Part shown: positions 12,081 through 23,971 of the stretch, piece by piece
Layout: each line of letters starts with the position of its first letter
Numbering within the stretch: position 1 is the first letter of the stretch
DNA from: Rhipidocladum racemiflorum
Lineage: Eukaryota > Streptophyta > Magnoliopsida > Poales > Poaceae
Length of the DNA stretch: 64,000 bases
Assembly (NCBI GenBank): GCA_036346355.1
Contig: CM070591.1
Span: forward strand, 33,698,392 to 33,762,391
Direction of reading: 5' to 3'
Notes under the pieces: generated by a model
The model's database searches: none
Seen by the model: the letters and a program-made list of their open reading frames with translations, nothing else
What the model was told of the DNA's origin: nothing
Position numbers and translations under genes: made by a program

Positions 12081-12951
12081 AGCCGGAAATCCACCATAGT
12101 CACCGGCCGGCTTCTGAATATCCTTTGTCACTGAACTATTTGCTGCAAGGCGGACCTGCAACAGGTTTGAGGAAAATATAACTAGTGAGAACAGTGAAAA
12201 AAGCCTAACGGGCAAGCAAAAGATAATGTTATCAGCTAAATCTTCGTCAGATGTTTGGATCAGTGGTATCTGGATGCTTGCGATGACTACCAACAGGGAA
12301 GAAGCATATGTTTGGCTGTATATTTTTTTGCTATAACCAATGTGAAGATATCGTTGCACATGAATTTCCTAGGTTGTAGTCAGTTGTTCAACAAGAAGAA
12401 AAGAAATATTCAGTTCACTGTGACCGAAATTAATTTCGAAGAACCTTTGGAGTCAAGAGTGCTTTGCGCAACACATCTTGGTTATGACACACACAAGACA
12501 AAATCGCATAGAATTTGAAGTACTATTAAATAAAGGTACAAAAAGAAGGCAAGGCCGAAAGCATAGAGCTGGGAAAACAACACCTTTGATGCAATGGAGA
12601 CATGATCCCGGATCGCCACCCTACCACCCAGTGTTACATAATCCCCCAACCTATGTGCTCATAACATGAAAAATCTCAAAAAACAGACTGGAAGAATTAT
12701 ACAGCATTCCTAAGCAGAATGAACACTTCATCGATGAGATGATGGCATACATACATTGCAGAGCCAGCAATCCCTACTTGTCCACAGATCATGCAGCATT
12801 TTCCAATCACCACATTGTGGCCTATCTGCAAGAGAAATTGTCAATTCACGGGGAAGGGGGAGAAGGGTCCAAACACGTAAAGCAGGGGGTATAATACCTG
12901 AACCAGATTATCAATCTTGGTATCATCTCCAATCACTGTGTCTCTCCAACT
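12081..12951 (-). pseudogene. Captured fragment of UDP-3-O-acylglucosamine N-acyltransferase (LpxD) gene
   Basis: Three minus-strand exon pieces with good splice sites are present. 12951-12898 gives WRDTVIGDDTKIDNLVQ. 12825-12755 gives IGHNVVIGKCCMICGQVGIA. 12155-12081 gives VRLAANSSVTKDIQ followed by GDYGGFPA. These are hexapeptide-repeat (left-handed beta-helix) and C-terminal segments of LpxD, which acylates UDP-glucosamine in lipid A-type synthesis; plants carry a mitochondrial homologue. The exon between pieces 2 and 3 (the GGRVAI-type segment) and the whole N-terminal half are missing. The fragment therefore cannot encode an enzyme. It lies between the terminal repeats of the 11435-14196 element, which implies capture. 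Confidence 0.85.
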
Positions 12952-13706
12952 GCAGTCGCCTGCAAAACAAAGAAAAGAGAGCGAAGAACCAGTTCATTGC
13001 CTGAGGATCATATCTTATCTCTGCAATGGGTCACTCTAACTAATATTATCAAAATATCTCCTATATAGGTTGAAGTTGAATAACATCTAAAAAGATTAAT
13101 TAACACATGATCATCAACTACTGCAGAAAGGCATACTAAGCTCTTTTGAGTATATCTCCTATATTGTTACATTGCCAAGCATTTAGCTCTATCTATATAC
13201 ACATTGGCTAGGCTTGCTTTACCCTCTGATTGATCACCTCTACCTCTGCAAAACATTTAATTTAGTGAATATACATACATTTGTTCATCCAAAATTTTGT
13301 GAGATAAAGTCTGAGCCCATTGGGCCAACGACAAAGTCAAAATTGTTCTATGATACAGATGCTGACAGTATAACTTGTTTTCTGAAGAACATAATACAAC
13401 CTGTAATACACAAGCTGCAAAGCGGCAAAGCGGCATGGTCAGCCCTTCTACCATGTGTATTCATCTAGCATAACCGCATAGTTCTACGCATATGTTTAAT
13501 ACTCCTAATTAATCTTTCACAGAAGAGTAGCAGCGAAACTCCCCCACCAAAAATGGATCCTTCGATAGGATGGACCTCGACAAACAAATCTGCAACTAGA
13601 TCCGCAACCTAATTAGATGAACCATGAACACAACAAACATATCCACAACTATCTCCTCCAATAGTCAAATCCAAATCCAAACAAGAAATCTAGGGTTCCT
13701 CTTACC

Positions 13707-14107
13707 AAGAAAACAAGAAGCAGCAGCAGATCACTCAAATCCAGATGGATCTCGACTCCACACCAGTACCAGTACCAGATTCGTCGCCGGATGACTCGTG
13801 TAGGGTTGGGGATCCGCCAGGACCTTCTTGGGGGGTTGGGGATCCGCCGGGACCTTCTTGGGGGAGGGGAGATATGGTGACTTCGAGCTCGACCTTCGGA
13901 TGGGATTGGGGGAGGGGAGAGCGACCGGAGATGGTGGCGGAAGCTGCACTGCCGCGGCGACCGTTGTGCGCGTGGGAGACGACGAGGGGGATGACGGTCC
14001 GTCCGCTCGCGCGAATGGAGGAGCGGTTCTGCGGAGCCAAATAGCGAGTGGAGAGAGAATCGCCAAATATAGCGAGTCTCTCTCCGCTCGCAAATTTTCG
14101 GTAGCAT
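13707..14107 (-). other. GC-rich exon-like segment at the right end of the Pack-type element
   Basis: On the minus strand a GC-rich open segment ends at a good donor (ttcttg|gtaagagg, boundary 13707). It includes a directly repeated GPGGSPT phrase (13815-13865). It does not resemble the start of LpxD. It could be a 5'-UTR or first exon taken from another gene and fused upstream of the LpxD exons. Alternative frames on both strands are equally open, so the coding frame is unsupported. Confidence 0.35.
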
Positions 14108-14199
14108 AATGGCAACTCTGTTGGAGACATGTATTACTCGTGACTCGGTAAAAAATGCGGAAAGAATGTTGGATACAGAGTCTTTCGGAGATGCTCTAA

Positions 14200-15417
14200 C
14201 TTAGAGGTATCTTGATGTTTCCTCATTCCATGTACGATTCTTACAAAATATTTAACTTTACAATCTGCTAGCCTACTACTGATTAAGGACATATGAAAAC
14301 TAAAGGTTCAATTGATTTCACCAGTTCTTTCTTGCATGAGTCACCTTTCCATGTAATCTTAGTTCTTTGATCCATGACACCTTGCTTTCTTCGCCCAATG
14401 CTGCAACTACCTTTGATAAAAACTTCCTCTTTACCTGCCTAAGCTGAACATGTCAAAATGTTTTTTCTGTGCCGATAACGATTGACAACATTATAGTTGA
14501 ATCAGCAAAGCTGCCGAGGTCTTATGTTTATATTTTTATATATTTTTTGTTGAGAAGTGCTTATATGCTCTTCCTTTTAACAGTTGCACAACTATTAAAG
14601 CATGAATGAAGGGTAGATGGTGATTACTTACCCCTTCACTTGCTTCAAGATTTGTGTAACTTATACTAGAAGGAAAAGTTGTTTCATGCGTGCCAAAAAA
14701 TATTGCCGAGCAATGCATTCTTGCATTTTTTATGGCCAAAACCTAATCTTTGTTTTCCTTCAGTTCATTCCAGACAGCTTTCATATTCGGTTATGTAACA
14801 GAAAGTGATCCTCCCTATTTGTAGGTACGTATTTGCAGGATTTCTCTTTAGTAGATCTACCATGACAATACAAATGTATCTTACTCTCTTGGTAGAGCTG
14901 TGGAATTTTAATACTGTTATAGAAGACGTCAGTTTTTTTATGGAGAGTTTCCTTCCTCTTTTGGTATGTTCAGTTTGTTATTAATTTCCCAGCCACAATT
15001 CAGTTGATATAGGGTTCAAAATCATTGTACAGTTATCATATGGCTGAATGGTCCTCTGTTCTGCATCACAATTCTACGTCACATGTTTTCTTACTAGCCG
15101 CTGGTGGCCGTGCTGCTACAAGGTTTGGCTTCAAGCTCCACTGATCTAACGTAGGTGTGCGTTCATGCTGTTTGATTATTGATTTCGTGTTGCTGGTAGG
15201 CAAAATCCAATGTGTATTTTGTTTCTCCTCTCCCAGTCCAGTTGTAGAATTCAGTAATCTGAGTTTGGATCTGTTCGATTATGGTTCTAACTTTTCAACT
15301 ACGTTGTTTCGGTTTCCACGCCGCTTCTACCACATATGCTTTCATCTTGTGTATTGAGCATTCAGGACAAACTGCATTGAAAAAACATACATACAAGCTG
15401 GACACGAACCGGCTAGA

Positions 15418-15475
<58 letters not shown>

Positions 15476-15560
15476 CATAATCGTTCGATACAAACTCCAA
15501 GCAATCCACACAAAACAGGAGAACGGTGAGCTAGCTGAATACACACCGAGTGGTGCCCAG
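14200..15560. other. Intergenic, no supported gene; (TA)n microsatellite at 15420-15473
   Basis: AT-rich sequence without convincing exons. It holds a pure TA dinucleotide run of about 27 units at 15420-15473. Short frames across the run are repeats of Tyr-Ile and are artefacts. Confidence 0.6.
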
Positions 15561-15566
15561 TAGAAC

Positions 15567-17447
15567 TCAAGGCTGACTGGGATGTGCCGACCTAGGTGGA
15601 GACGTAGGACGATGTGATCGTGTGACCACGTCGCTGGGCCGACCACAGCTAATGCTCTTCATAATGCCCTTGGCATCCTCGTACATGGCATGAACAATCC
15701 CTAGAAGGCTGCTAACGGTGTGGTGATTTGCGCCGTGTAGCACAGTGGCACCTTCTGCAACGATACGAGAAGCACGATCGTGCTGCAAAACAAATGACAG
15801 GAGTGGTTAATTAGTACGGCAAACATTATTACTTCGTTATTTATTAAAAAAAATTGAACTTTGTACCATGTCATCAAGCCGGGCCGCCCGATGTCGATCG
15901 GGGCCAAGGGCCAACCTGTCGGAGTGCGTGACCTCGGTCGGACGCTGCGGAAGGGGTCCTGTTAGTCTGCACCGCGTGCGCGGCACGTACCATTGCAAGT
16001 ACGCAGCGTAGACGTCCACATCGTAGGGTCGTCGCTCCTGCACAACATGGGTCATTGCACTCTGCTCCCACGCCGTGGTCCAAGGGAGCTGTGTCGCCCT
16101 CCAATCGTCGCTCTTTCGACCCTTCTTTGTCTGCCTGCAAAAAAAAAAAAAAGTAGTACGAAGCTGTTAGTTCACCGAATGTGACATACCAAACTAAATG
16201 TGATGTACTCAAATGCTATGCAAGAGATTAAGAACTACATCATTTACTTACGAGTGAACTTGTCGTGCTAGAGGTCGTCCAGCTGGTGGTGGCACCTGCT
16301 GGTGAAGTCCAAATTGCCTCATGACCCGCTCTGGGGCATACGGTTCCACCATATGGGAGAACACGAGATGGCAAGTCGTCAACCAGTACTCGTTATCCAG
16401 TGTGCACTGAATGGACAAGCCATGCGGTGCCGTATCTGCCACGAAGCGTGGTGTCCATGGCATCCAAATAATGTCATCTTCGTGCAGAGTCTCAAATTCG
16501 TTGTGAAACTCCAGGTATACTCGTCGTGGTCTCTCCCCAGCCCATCCCAATTGGCTAGCTGTCCAACGAGTACCCATGGTGGGTCCATCCACAGGGTCAT
16601 CACCATCACCGTAGAACTGTGGTTGCATGGTGTAGGGGTGCACAGGCACCCGAAAGTACGGCCGACCGATTGGGAAATGCTCCCATGACCACAACTGTAA
16701 TAAGGTGTAGCATATGGCGAGATTCGGCTCCTCACCCGTGCTCTTTTGTGAAGCGTCACACAAACCCCTGTAGGTGGCACAGAGAACAGCCGACCCCCAG
16801 CTGAACTGTGGCATGTGGCCAGGCTCAGCATCGACCAAAGACTCAGCAAGGTGGATATAGCTAGGGTACACCCAATCTCCCTGAGTTGTAGGAAACAACA
16901 CCCACCCGAATAAGAACAACAAGTAAGCAAGTAAGTGGTTCCTCACAACATCCTTTGTCGCATCAGCTGGGCAGCGCATGTACTGTCGTAGCCAAGAATG
17001 TGGCACACCTGCAGTGCTATCCGGAATGCCTATCCCAAATCTGTGCTGCATATGAGCCTTCCAGTCAGATGATTTCGGAGGGGGAACCACTGCAAGACCC
17101 CTAATTGGTAGACCAGTAAGCATAGCAACATCCCGAAGAGTGACGGTCATCTCTCCCCACCGAAAGTGAAATGTGTGAGTTTCTGGCCTCCATCGATCAA
17201 CAAGCGCTGACAACAGTGATGCGTCAAAGGCAAAGGAGTGCCCAATATTTAGCATCCTCGCGAAGGGAAGCAACCCAGACTCACGTAGAACTGGAACATA
17301 GCGTTTGTCAAGAGGCCAATGCTCCCTAGGACCCCTGAGAACGAAAGGACGAGGCCCAACACCGCTCAACCATGCACGACTACGATGTTGCCCATCATAA
17401 TATGGATCAAGCAATGTGGCCTCCTCTTCACCTGCGCCATGGCCCAT
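15567..17447 (-). CDS. Plant mobile domain (PMD / MAIN-like) protein
   Basis: Three exons join in frame on the minus strand: 17447-16252, 16134-15867 and 15782-15567, with GT-AG introns, predicting about 559 residues. The N-terminal 400 residues show the PMD fold signatures FRWGEMTVTLRDVAMLTGLP, RNHLLAYLLFLFG, and a WSWEHFPIGRP segment. Exon 2 continues KKGRKSDDWRATQLPW. PMD proteins occur in Mutator and gypsy elements and in the domesticated MAIN/MAIL1 proteins, which act in silencing and genome stability. The first Met is placed after an acceptor (cccttatgcag); an upstream Met at 17474 would be intronic. A decayed MURA-like transposase lies upstream on the same strand, so this is probably the second gene of a MULE. 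Its open frame contrasts with its decayed neighbour. Confidence 0.82.
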
Positions 17448-17711
17448 TTCCTGCATAAGGGCAAAATATGTCATTCTCCATGTATGAATTGAAAATTGAT
17501 TGCAAACAAATTACAAACCTATGCATCAATAAATTAGAAATAATAGGTCAAACCACATTTAACATTAACCCAAGGTACACTTAAATTACAGGAAACACGG
17601 ACTCTACTAGGTTCGACACGAACAAAAACTACTACAAAACACACATACATCACACTAAGTTGGCCACAAGACACATAGTTGGTGTTCATAGTACGCATCA
17701 CAATGCCTACG

Positions 17712-17850
17712 GGCGAGTCGACGACGTTGGCCTCTTTGGGCATTTCTTCATGGAGTGTCCCGCTGTCTTGCGTACCCTGCACTTCTGTGGTTGAGCCGAT
17801 TGTCCATGCTGACTCGCATCCATATAATTTCGGATGCACTGAGACTACTG
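17712..17850 (-). pseudogene. C-terminal zinc knuckle of a MURA-like transposase (decayed)
   Basis: Minus-strand translation gives RNYMDASQHGQSAQPQKC, then VRKTAGHSMKKCPKR and a stop. This is the CCHC-type tail of MuDR/MURA transposases. An in-frame stop lies just upstream. The matching upstream part lies beyond LTR element B at about 22.7-23.0 kb, so B split the gene. Confidence 0.7.
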
Positions 17851-17889
17851 TCATCCGCGACTAACCTGCTTTAGGACATAATTCGGCAC

Positions 17890-20800
17890 TGTTGATACCA
17901 AAAAATATGACGAGTGATTGATCGACTTCAAACACACTCAAATACTAGGTTTAATTAGGGTGCAAACGTGTCAACTGATTTGATCCTACAATCGATAAGA
18001 AAAATGTACGATCTAAGTGACTATTTCAGCCGATTAGGTTTCAATAATAATTTGATCTAGACGACAATTTGAGCCGATTACACCACAAGTAATGATAAAT
18101 CTAAATAGCCTAATTTAGCTGAATAGATAGTTGATAAAAGTAGATTTTTCTCGAAAAAAACGATCGCAACAAGATCGGAGAAAAAACAAATCTGGATAAA
18201 TTGGCGTAAATCGGCAATGATCAAAATCGGTGATGTGCAACTTTATTGATCAAAAACGAATTACAGAGAAAAGATTCTAAGTCTAAAGAACTACTCCTAG
18301 TCGACAAAAAGTAACTAAAAAGTAGAGCGAAGTTGGTTGATCGTTGGATGTCTTTGTCTTACCTGTCGCCCCTTTTTCTAGCACTTAGGCCAATCATATC
18401 CTTCTTCGATTCCTATAAACAAATGATTCTTATATGTGTAAACTTTCCCAAGAATAATCTTTTATCCTGAATCAATATCGGCTAAGATCTTTATCCATAG
18501 TTAACATCATCTTTCCAAATCGGCTATAACCACTAAATTTTGGTGCCAACATATGCCCCATTTTTTGGGAGATCATATGAATCTGCCAAAGATTACTATG
18601 ATCAGCTTTACCATGATCTTCACATTTTACGCTCTCTTAACCGATATGTTCGATAACTTCTCCACTTCTTGAGCCGTAAATCATGTGAACATGCAATTTC
18701 TCGCATTAACTGCTTTTGAAACTTCAAAGAAAGTACCCGCCTTTTGCCATTGGTTTTACCCAACTATAAGTACCGCCATTCACCCCTGTCATTTTCACAC
18801 CTTCGAGCTCTGATCACACACCATCAGCTTGTGCCTCCTTTCTTCAACCTCAACACTTCAACTCTGTCAGCATTCAATCTCATCGGCTCTAAGAACAATG
18901 GACTCAGCAGGTATTTATCCTTGTGCTCAATTTTGAATATAGATATTACATAGGTCCAGTAAGAAATCCGGATCCATCGGCCATAATAGAATAGGATATT
19001 CCTAGATTCATTTACATGCTCCTGAGTACTATATCCATGGATGGAGCAAGAGTTTTAAGGTCCGGCCGACATCATTAAAAGGCTAGAGAGATTGGTACAA
19101 TCGAATAACGGTGGTAAAAATGCCCTAATGGGAGCATATAGGCATAGCGGAGTTTCTCCCTCTCTCTTTAGCCGATCCAAAGGCCAATGAGTCCTTAGGG
19201 GCCACAACCTTTTATTATTGGTCGGACACACTTAATACTTTTTTTGTTCATAACTGGTCCCATCGGCCCAACTCTCCTTGATGTGGCGCAATTTTGCTGC
19301 CTAAGGCTAGATGGTGACCAAATATCAGCTTTCAACGCCAAGTATCAGCATAAATTGGTTTCCACCAAGGGAGAATGCTGGAGACGATATCTTGCCGACA
19401 ACATCAAGTAATATCGGCTACTTTCTTAACATGTGGCTTTGACCAATTCATATTCTGTGGTGCATCTCTGGGCCCGACCCAAGCTTACCAAGTCTTGATA
19501 AATAACTTGTTGAGGGTCGTCGGCTAGAACTTGGTAAAATATTTTTAGGACCAGTTTTCCAAATGATGCATGTGATTAGCAGTTGTCTATTCACCGAATT
19601 AGGATCCTATTCTATCGGCAATGTAGGCAGACCCTCTGGTTTATTCAGGTTTGGTTGTATTGTATGTTTAACCGATGTTCCAAATCGATGCAGCTATAAT
19701 GACTCCTTTTCATCGTGAAGAAACTACGGAAGGTCGGTAGATCGAGTACAAAAACAACCAATCATTTGGCGAGAGGTTTATCCTTTGCTCTAGCACCTTG
19801 GTATGGGTAATGTTGCATCGGAGATGTGTATGGTGACGGCAAAGCCGATCCCCTCTCCCAGCAGAATTGCTAAAAAGGGCATCATTGGTGGGCTCTTTCA
19901 GGGCCATTTGGCCGAAACATATCCACCGACCGATGTGGAGGGCTTCGTTGCGGCCTTTCATTCCTTCTCTCATATTTTGCAAATAACTTAGAGAAAGTGG
20001 GCTTCTTTTCTGTATTGGCTTACGTGGTTGCAAAGATCTTTCGACCTTATACCACTTGCCGATCTATAGCTCTCCCTTTGGCTTGACAGTTCTTGAGCTT
20101 TTCCCTTCATGATCGGTTTTTATTTGAGTAGAGCCGACCGTAATCCTAAGGGTCTCTTTATTAATCAGCGCTTGGCTGCATGTCAACTTGGCGTGTGACG
20201 CTTGTCGACAACGATAAATGCGCTCGACCCTTAGGCTCTGCTGCCTGTGTCGACTTTTGCTTCTTTTCAGCACAGTGGACTATGTTGATTAGAAAAGGAT
20301 TAGCATCCAACTGCATCGTCGGCTCTTCTGCAAATTTCAATCAGATCATCTATAGCCGATTGCATCTGCTGATGAAAAATATTGCAATCGTTAGTATTAC
20401 GAGAAAGAGTGACGCCATTTGCAATACCTTCGTTTCTTAATCTCCTCAACCAATGACAGCACATGACCTTCAGGCAACCGTATTATTTTTTCTTGCAACG
20501 GTAGATCAAAAATATGATTGCACTTAGTCACATCAAAAGAGTATTTAACTTCCAACTTTTTTTAGTCAGCTTGAGCCACGAACACATTAAGGACTTTTTA
20601 TTTTCCTTAACCCACTCGGCTATGTTTATTTTAGCTTCTTCATCATCGGACGAATCGTTTGATACTCGACGAGATTAACCTTAGTCTTCTCTTTTTCTTT
20701 ATTATTTTTTAATGTCATTGAAGCCTTTATTATCGAAGAAACGGTTTTCTTAAGCCAATACTCGATGTAGGAGATGAATTAAATTGGTGAATTTTTGCCC

Positions 20801-22681
20801 ACCGAATTTCTCTTTCAACGGAGGGATTAATGCTTGGAAAGCTAAAGCGGCTAATTGATTATCGGGCAGGGTAGCGCTAAAGCACCGATTCATAACCTCT
20901 GTAAACCTTTTAATGCATTTAGTTACTGATTCTTCAAAATTCTATTGGACAGAACTCGAATATGAAATTCCAAGTTCTAGACTTCCACGGAAAAAGTATT
21001 TATAGAATTGGCTTTGCAAGCGGCTTAAGTGTTGACAGAATTTAGGGGTAAAGTGTGAACCATGTGAAAGCTACCCCTGACGAAGACAACAGAAATAATT
21101 TCATCCTTAAACCATCGGATTGATCCGCTTCCCCACATTGTGCGATAAAATGCCTAATATGCAAAATCAGGGACTCTAGTATGGCGCTCTAGTCAGCTAT
21201 GTTTGACAATTGCGCTCGTAGTTGATGTTATGTCTTCCCGATGTCGGCTTTGGTTGTGGGATAAATGGCTCTGAGTATGTCACCACCCTGTGTGGGGCTG
21301 AATCCTTCTGCGGAATCGGTTCATCGTACTGCGAACGCGGCATAGGTTTAATCAGCTGAAAGACCAATTTTGGGTATATATAAAACGGAGCTGATTGTGG
21401 TAAGTTGACTTGGGGGGTCCAACTTGGCACCATCGGTGTGTACTTCGTAATAGGGAATATTGTTGGTGCTCATATCTCATGGGAGGATCACAGTCGGCTT
21501 TGTTGGCAGCAAAGTAGGGACCAGAGCTAATGTCCTTGAATCGGTTGCTAGTTTTGGGACTTGAGTGTTTTGTGCTATGGAATAGACCGAGTATGTCGGC
21601 AGTGTTTGCACCAAGTTGAGTAAAGTTCCTGCCGCTACCATCTCATGTGCTATTGTTTTGATGTTGTTGACTATCATCAGCTTAAGCATAGTTGCTAGCC
21701 GAAGATTGGTTGATCAGAGTATAATGTATAGATTGGTTAATGTCACCTTCGATAATTCGGCCTGCACAGGTGTATATCGGCTTACCGGTTTGTTGTCTGA
21801 AGTACCTGTGGCCTCCTTGTCACTGAAATTAACTGTCAGCAATGTAATCTTTTGCGTAATGCCACATCGAGTCTTATGGTAGCAGTTCAGTATCATCTGC
21901 TCGAATGCAGCTTTCTAATCTTCAATCTCTTTTCGTTGCTCGGGTGTTAAATCGTCCAGCGTTGGGATGATTATAGCATCGAAGTTGACATTAGATGGGG
22001 AAATTGATCGTCCCACCAGGTATGCTAAAAGTGTGTTAAAGCTGAAAAATATGATGAGGAATTGATAGACTTCAAACACACGCAAATACCGAATTTAATT
22101 AGGGTGCGAGCGTGAAGAAAAAATGTATGATCTAAGCGACTATTTCAGCTGAGTAGGTTTTCAATAATAATCTGACCTAAACAGCAATGAACTAATTAGA
22201 CTGCAAGTAACGATAAATCCAAATAGCCTGATTGAATTGAGTAGATGGTTGATAAAGGTAGATTTTTTCCAAAAAGGTGGTGCGCAATAAGATCGGAGAA
22301 AAAACAAACCTAGATAAATTAGCGTAAATCGACAATAATCAAAATCGACGATGCACAACTTTATTGATAAAAAACAAATTACAGAGAAAAGATTCTAAGT
22401 CTAAAGAACTATTCTTAGTCGACGAAAAATAAATAAAAAGTAAAACAGGTTAGTTGATTGTTGGATTTGTTTCTATCTTGCCCGTCGCCCCTTTTTATAA
22501 CACTTAGGCTAATCGTGTCTTTCTCCGATTCCTGTAAACATATATTAACATATATTATTCATATCGGCCTCAACTTTCTAAAAAATAATCTTTTATCCTG
22601 AACTGATACCGACTAAGATCTTTATTCATACTAACTTTATCTTTCCAAATCGACCATAACCGCCAAATCTTAGTGTCAACA
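17890..22681 (-). mobile_element. LTR retrotransposon B (gag remnant only, minus strand)
   Basis: Two related LTRs bound the element: 17890-18551 (tgttgatacc...gccaaca) and 22034-22681 (tgttaaagct...gtcaaca). They are visibly diverged, so the insertion is old. Flanks ggcac (17885-17889) and ggcaa (22682-22686) look like a 5-bp duplication with one change. The strand is set by gag remnants near 20-22 kb and a purine-rich tract (aaaaaatggggcata, minus) next to the left LTR. The right LTR keeps a TATA-like ttataaaaagg (minus, about 22490). No reverse transcriptase or integrase is recognisable, so it is non-autonomous or deleted. Confidence 0.8.
20064..21990 (-). pseudogene. Degenerate gag-like region of element B
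   Basis: Minus-strand fragments match the gag of element C at 48.8-51 kb. Examples are NNIKTIAHEMVAAGTLLNL and TLPTYSVYSIAQNT (about 21.5-21.7 kb), and RITVGSTQIKTDHEGKSSRT (about 20.1 kb). Stops and frameshifts separate the pieces. The central gag fold seen in C is not evident here. Confidence 0.65.
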
Positions 22682-22699
22682 GGCAACCACTTCACTTGC

Positions 22700-23310
22700 C
22701 TCGACTAAAGGTCCCTTTAATGCATGTCCACCTCATACCCGTTGAACTCAATGCTCTGTCCTGAACAAATGCTGCGTGTCCAAGTATCTCGAGATGTATT
22801 GCGTCGAAGACTACAAAAATGCAGCACAAGCTGCATACACATGCTAGCACAGCTTGTGAAGGAGCCTCGGCTTGTTGCTAGTGTACGTGACTACCCCGTC
22901 AATGGTTGTTCATATACATCTCCCTGAGATGTATCTCGATCTTCAACTCCATTCATGGTCCGAGGAGCAACGAGGGATCAAGCCTTCTTTATTTTCTAGT
23001 CTATATATGCTTGCATAACGTCCGAGAATTGCTTTCGTTCCTCTAATGTTAACAAAGTAACCGACGGTGCGGTTCTAAATGTCGTCCACAATGGCTGTGA
23101 TTCGCAGGGACCATACACCCTTAAGCACACTGTTGTACACCTTCGACCTTCGACATGTTTGTTGTAACTATTCCCTACTTTGCACCTCAGTGTCATGAAG
23201 CTAGGATCATTTCTCCAGTTTAGGGGCATGCAAATTGATCCATTGCACCCAAAAAAAAAAAAATAGTTACTCTCCTTGACCCACCCCTCTGCTTGCCTCA
23301 CCCTCAATTT
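22700..23310 (-). pseudogene. MURA-like transposase remnant with SWIM-type zinc finger
   Basis: Around 22865-22750 the minus strand reads NKPRLLHKLC, stop, HVYAACAAF and STQYISRYLDTQHLFRTE. This pattern fits the CxC...CxH SWIM region near the C-terminus of Mutator transposases. Several stops interrupt it. Upstream (to about 23310) a longer open stretch (NWRNDPSFMTLRCKVGNSYN) is protein-like but not clearly transposase. The tail of the same gene resumes at 17850 on the far side of element B. Confidence 0.5.
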
Positions 23311-23519
23311 CCACTACTGCTTCTAATGCCCCCTATGAGTTCTTTCTACATCGCCTCGATCTTGCGACTCTAGTTTTACATGCATGAGGCCAGTACATAG
23401 AATTCGCATGTAATGACAAACTTCTTGCATTGTTCTCTCCCTGCCAGACTACATCCGGATACACCTCCTCAGGTCATCAATACCAATCCCCTACAGGTCC
23501 TCCGCCCGTACCACCCCGT

Positions 23520-23971
23520 GTTGGCATTTTGATAGGTCCAATCCACACGCTTATTATAGCTATAGATTTCTGTTGCACTATACTACAAAACAGTTAGCAT
23601 ATTAATATGGCATGTACATTCTACATTTCACAAGGCTGCAGCAAACAAATCAGTCCAACACGTCAGCCAAGCAGGTAGTACAGCAGAATAAAGGGATCCA
23701 CCATGAGATGAGGACCACTACCATGCCATGCACAGATTAATCTTGGTTAGCAATTTACAGAAGCAACCGTAGGTAGGTTCATAGTATACAGGGCAGGGCT
23801 GGCATAACACCGGCCAGCCCTGCTAAAACGGTACTCGGTGCAGCACAAAACAGTATGGAACATGCTATCGTCCTAGCCAAATCAATGGGTTAAAAGGCCA
23901 TTCCTAGTCAGGTGTGCCCCTGCTCATCTCAAGGGGGCAACTCTAGTTGTGTCAGTCTAGTCCCCCATCTG
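23520..23971 (-). other. Probable 3' UTR and downstream flank of the MOM1-like gene
   Basis: No open frame continues past the stop at 23972. The stretch has ordinary AT/GC composition without recognisable repeats. The position of the polyadenylation site cannot be read with confidence. Confidence 0.4.

Larger units (their letters stand above)
11435..14196. mobile_element. Pack-type Tourist/PIF-Harbinger-like element carrying LpxD exons
   Basis: The left end gagcatctccaaaaag and the right end (reverse complement gagcatctccgaaagac) form imperfect terminal inverted repeats. Both ends are flanked by TAA (11432-11434 and 14197-14199), the target duplication of Tourist/PIF-Harbinger elements. A second inner motif ctccaacaga occurs near both ends. 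At 2,762 bp it is far larger than a MITE and has no transposase. Its interior carries exons of a host LpxD-like gene on the minus strand and a GC-rich exon-like segment near the right end. Confidence 0.75.

Noticed and set aside
12081..12951. Bacterial contamination because LpxD is a lipid A enzyme
   Set aside because: The fragments have plant-type introns and lie within plant transposon ends. Plants have their own LpxD homologue.
15281..15570. Frames rich in Tyr-Ile
   Set aside because: Translation of the TA microsatellite.
15567..17447. Serine/threonine phosphatase 7 annotation sometimes given to PMD proteins
   Set aside because: No phosphatase metal-binding motifs are present; only the PMD part is seen.
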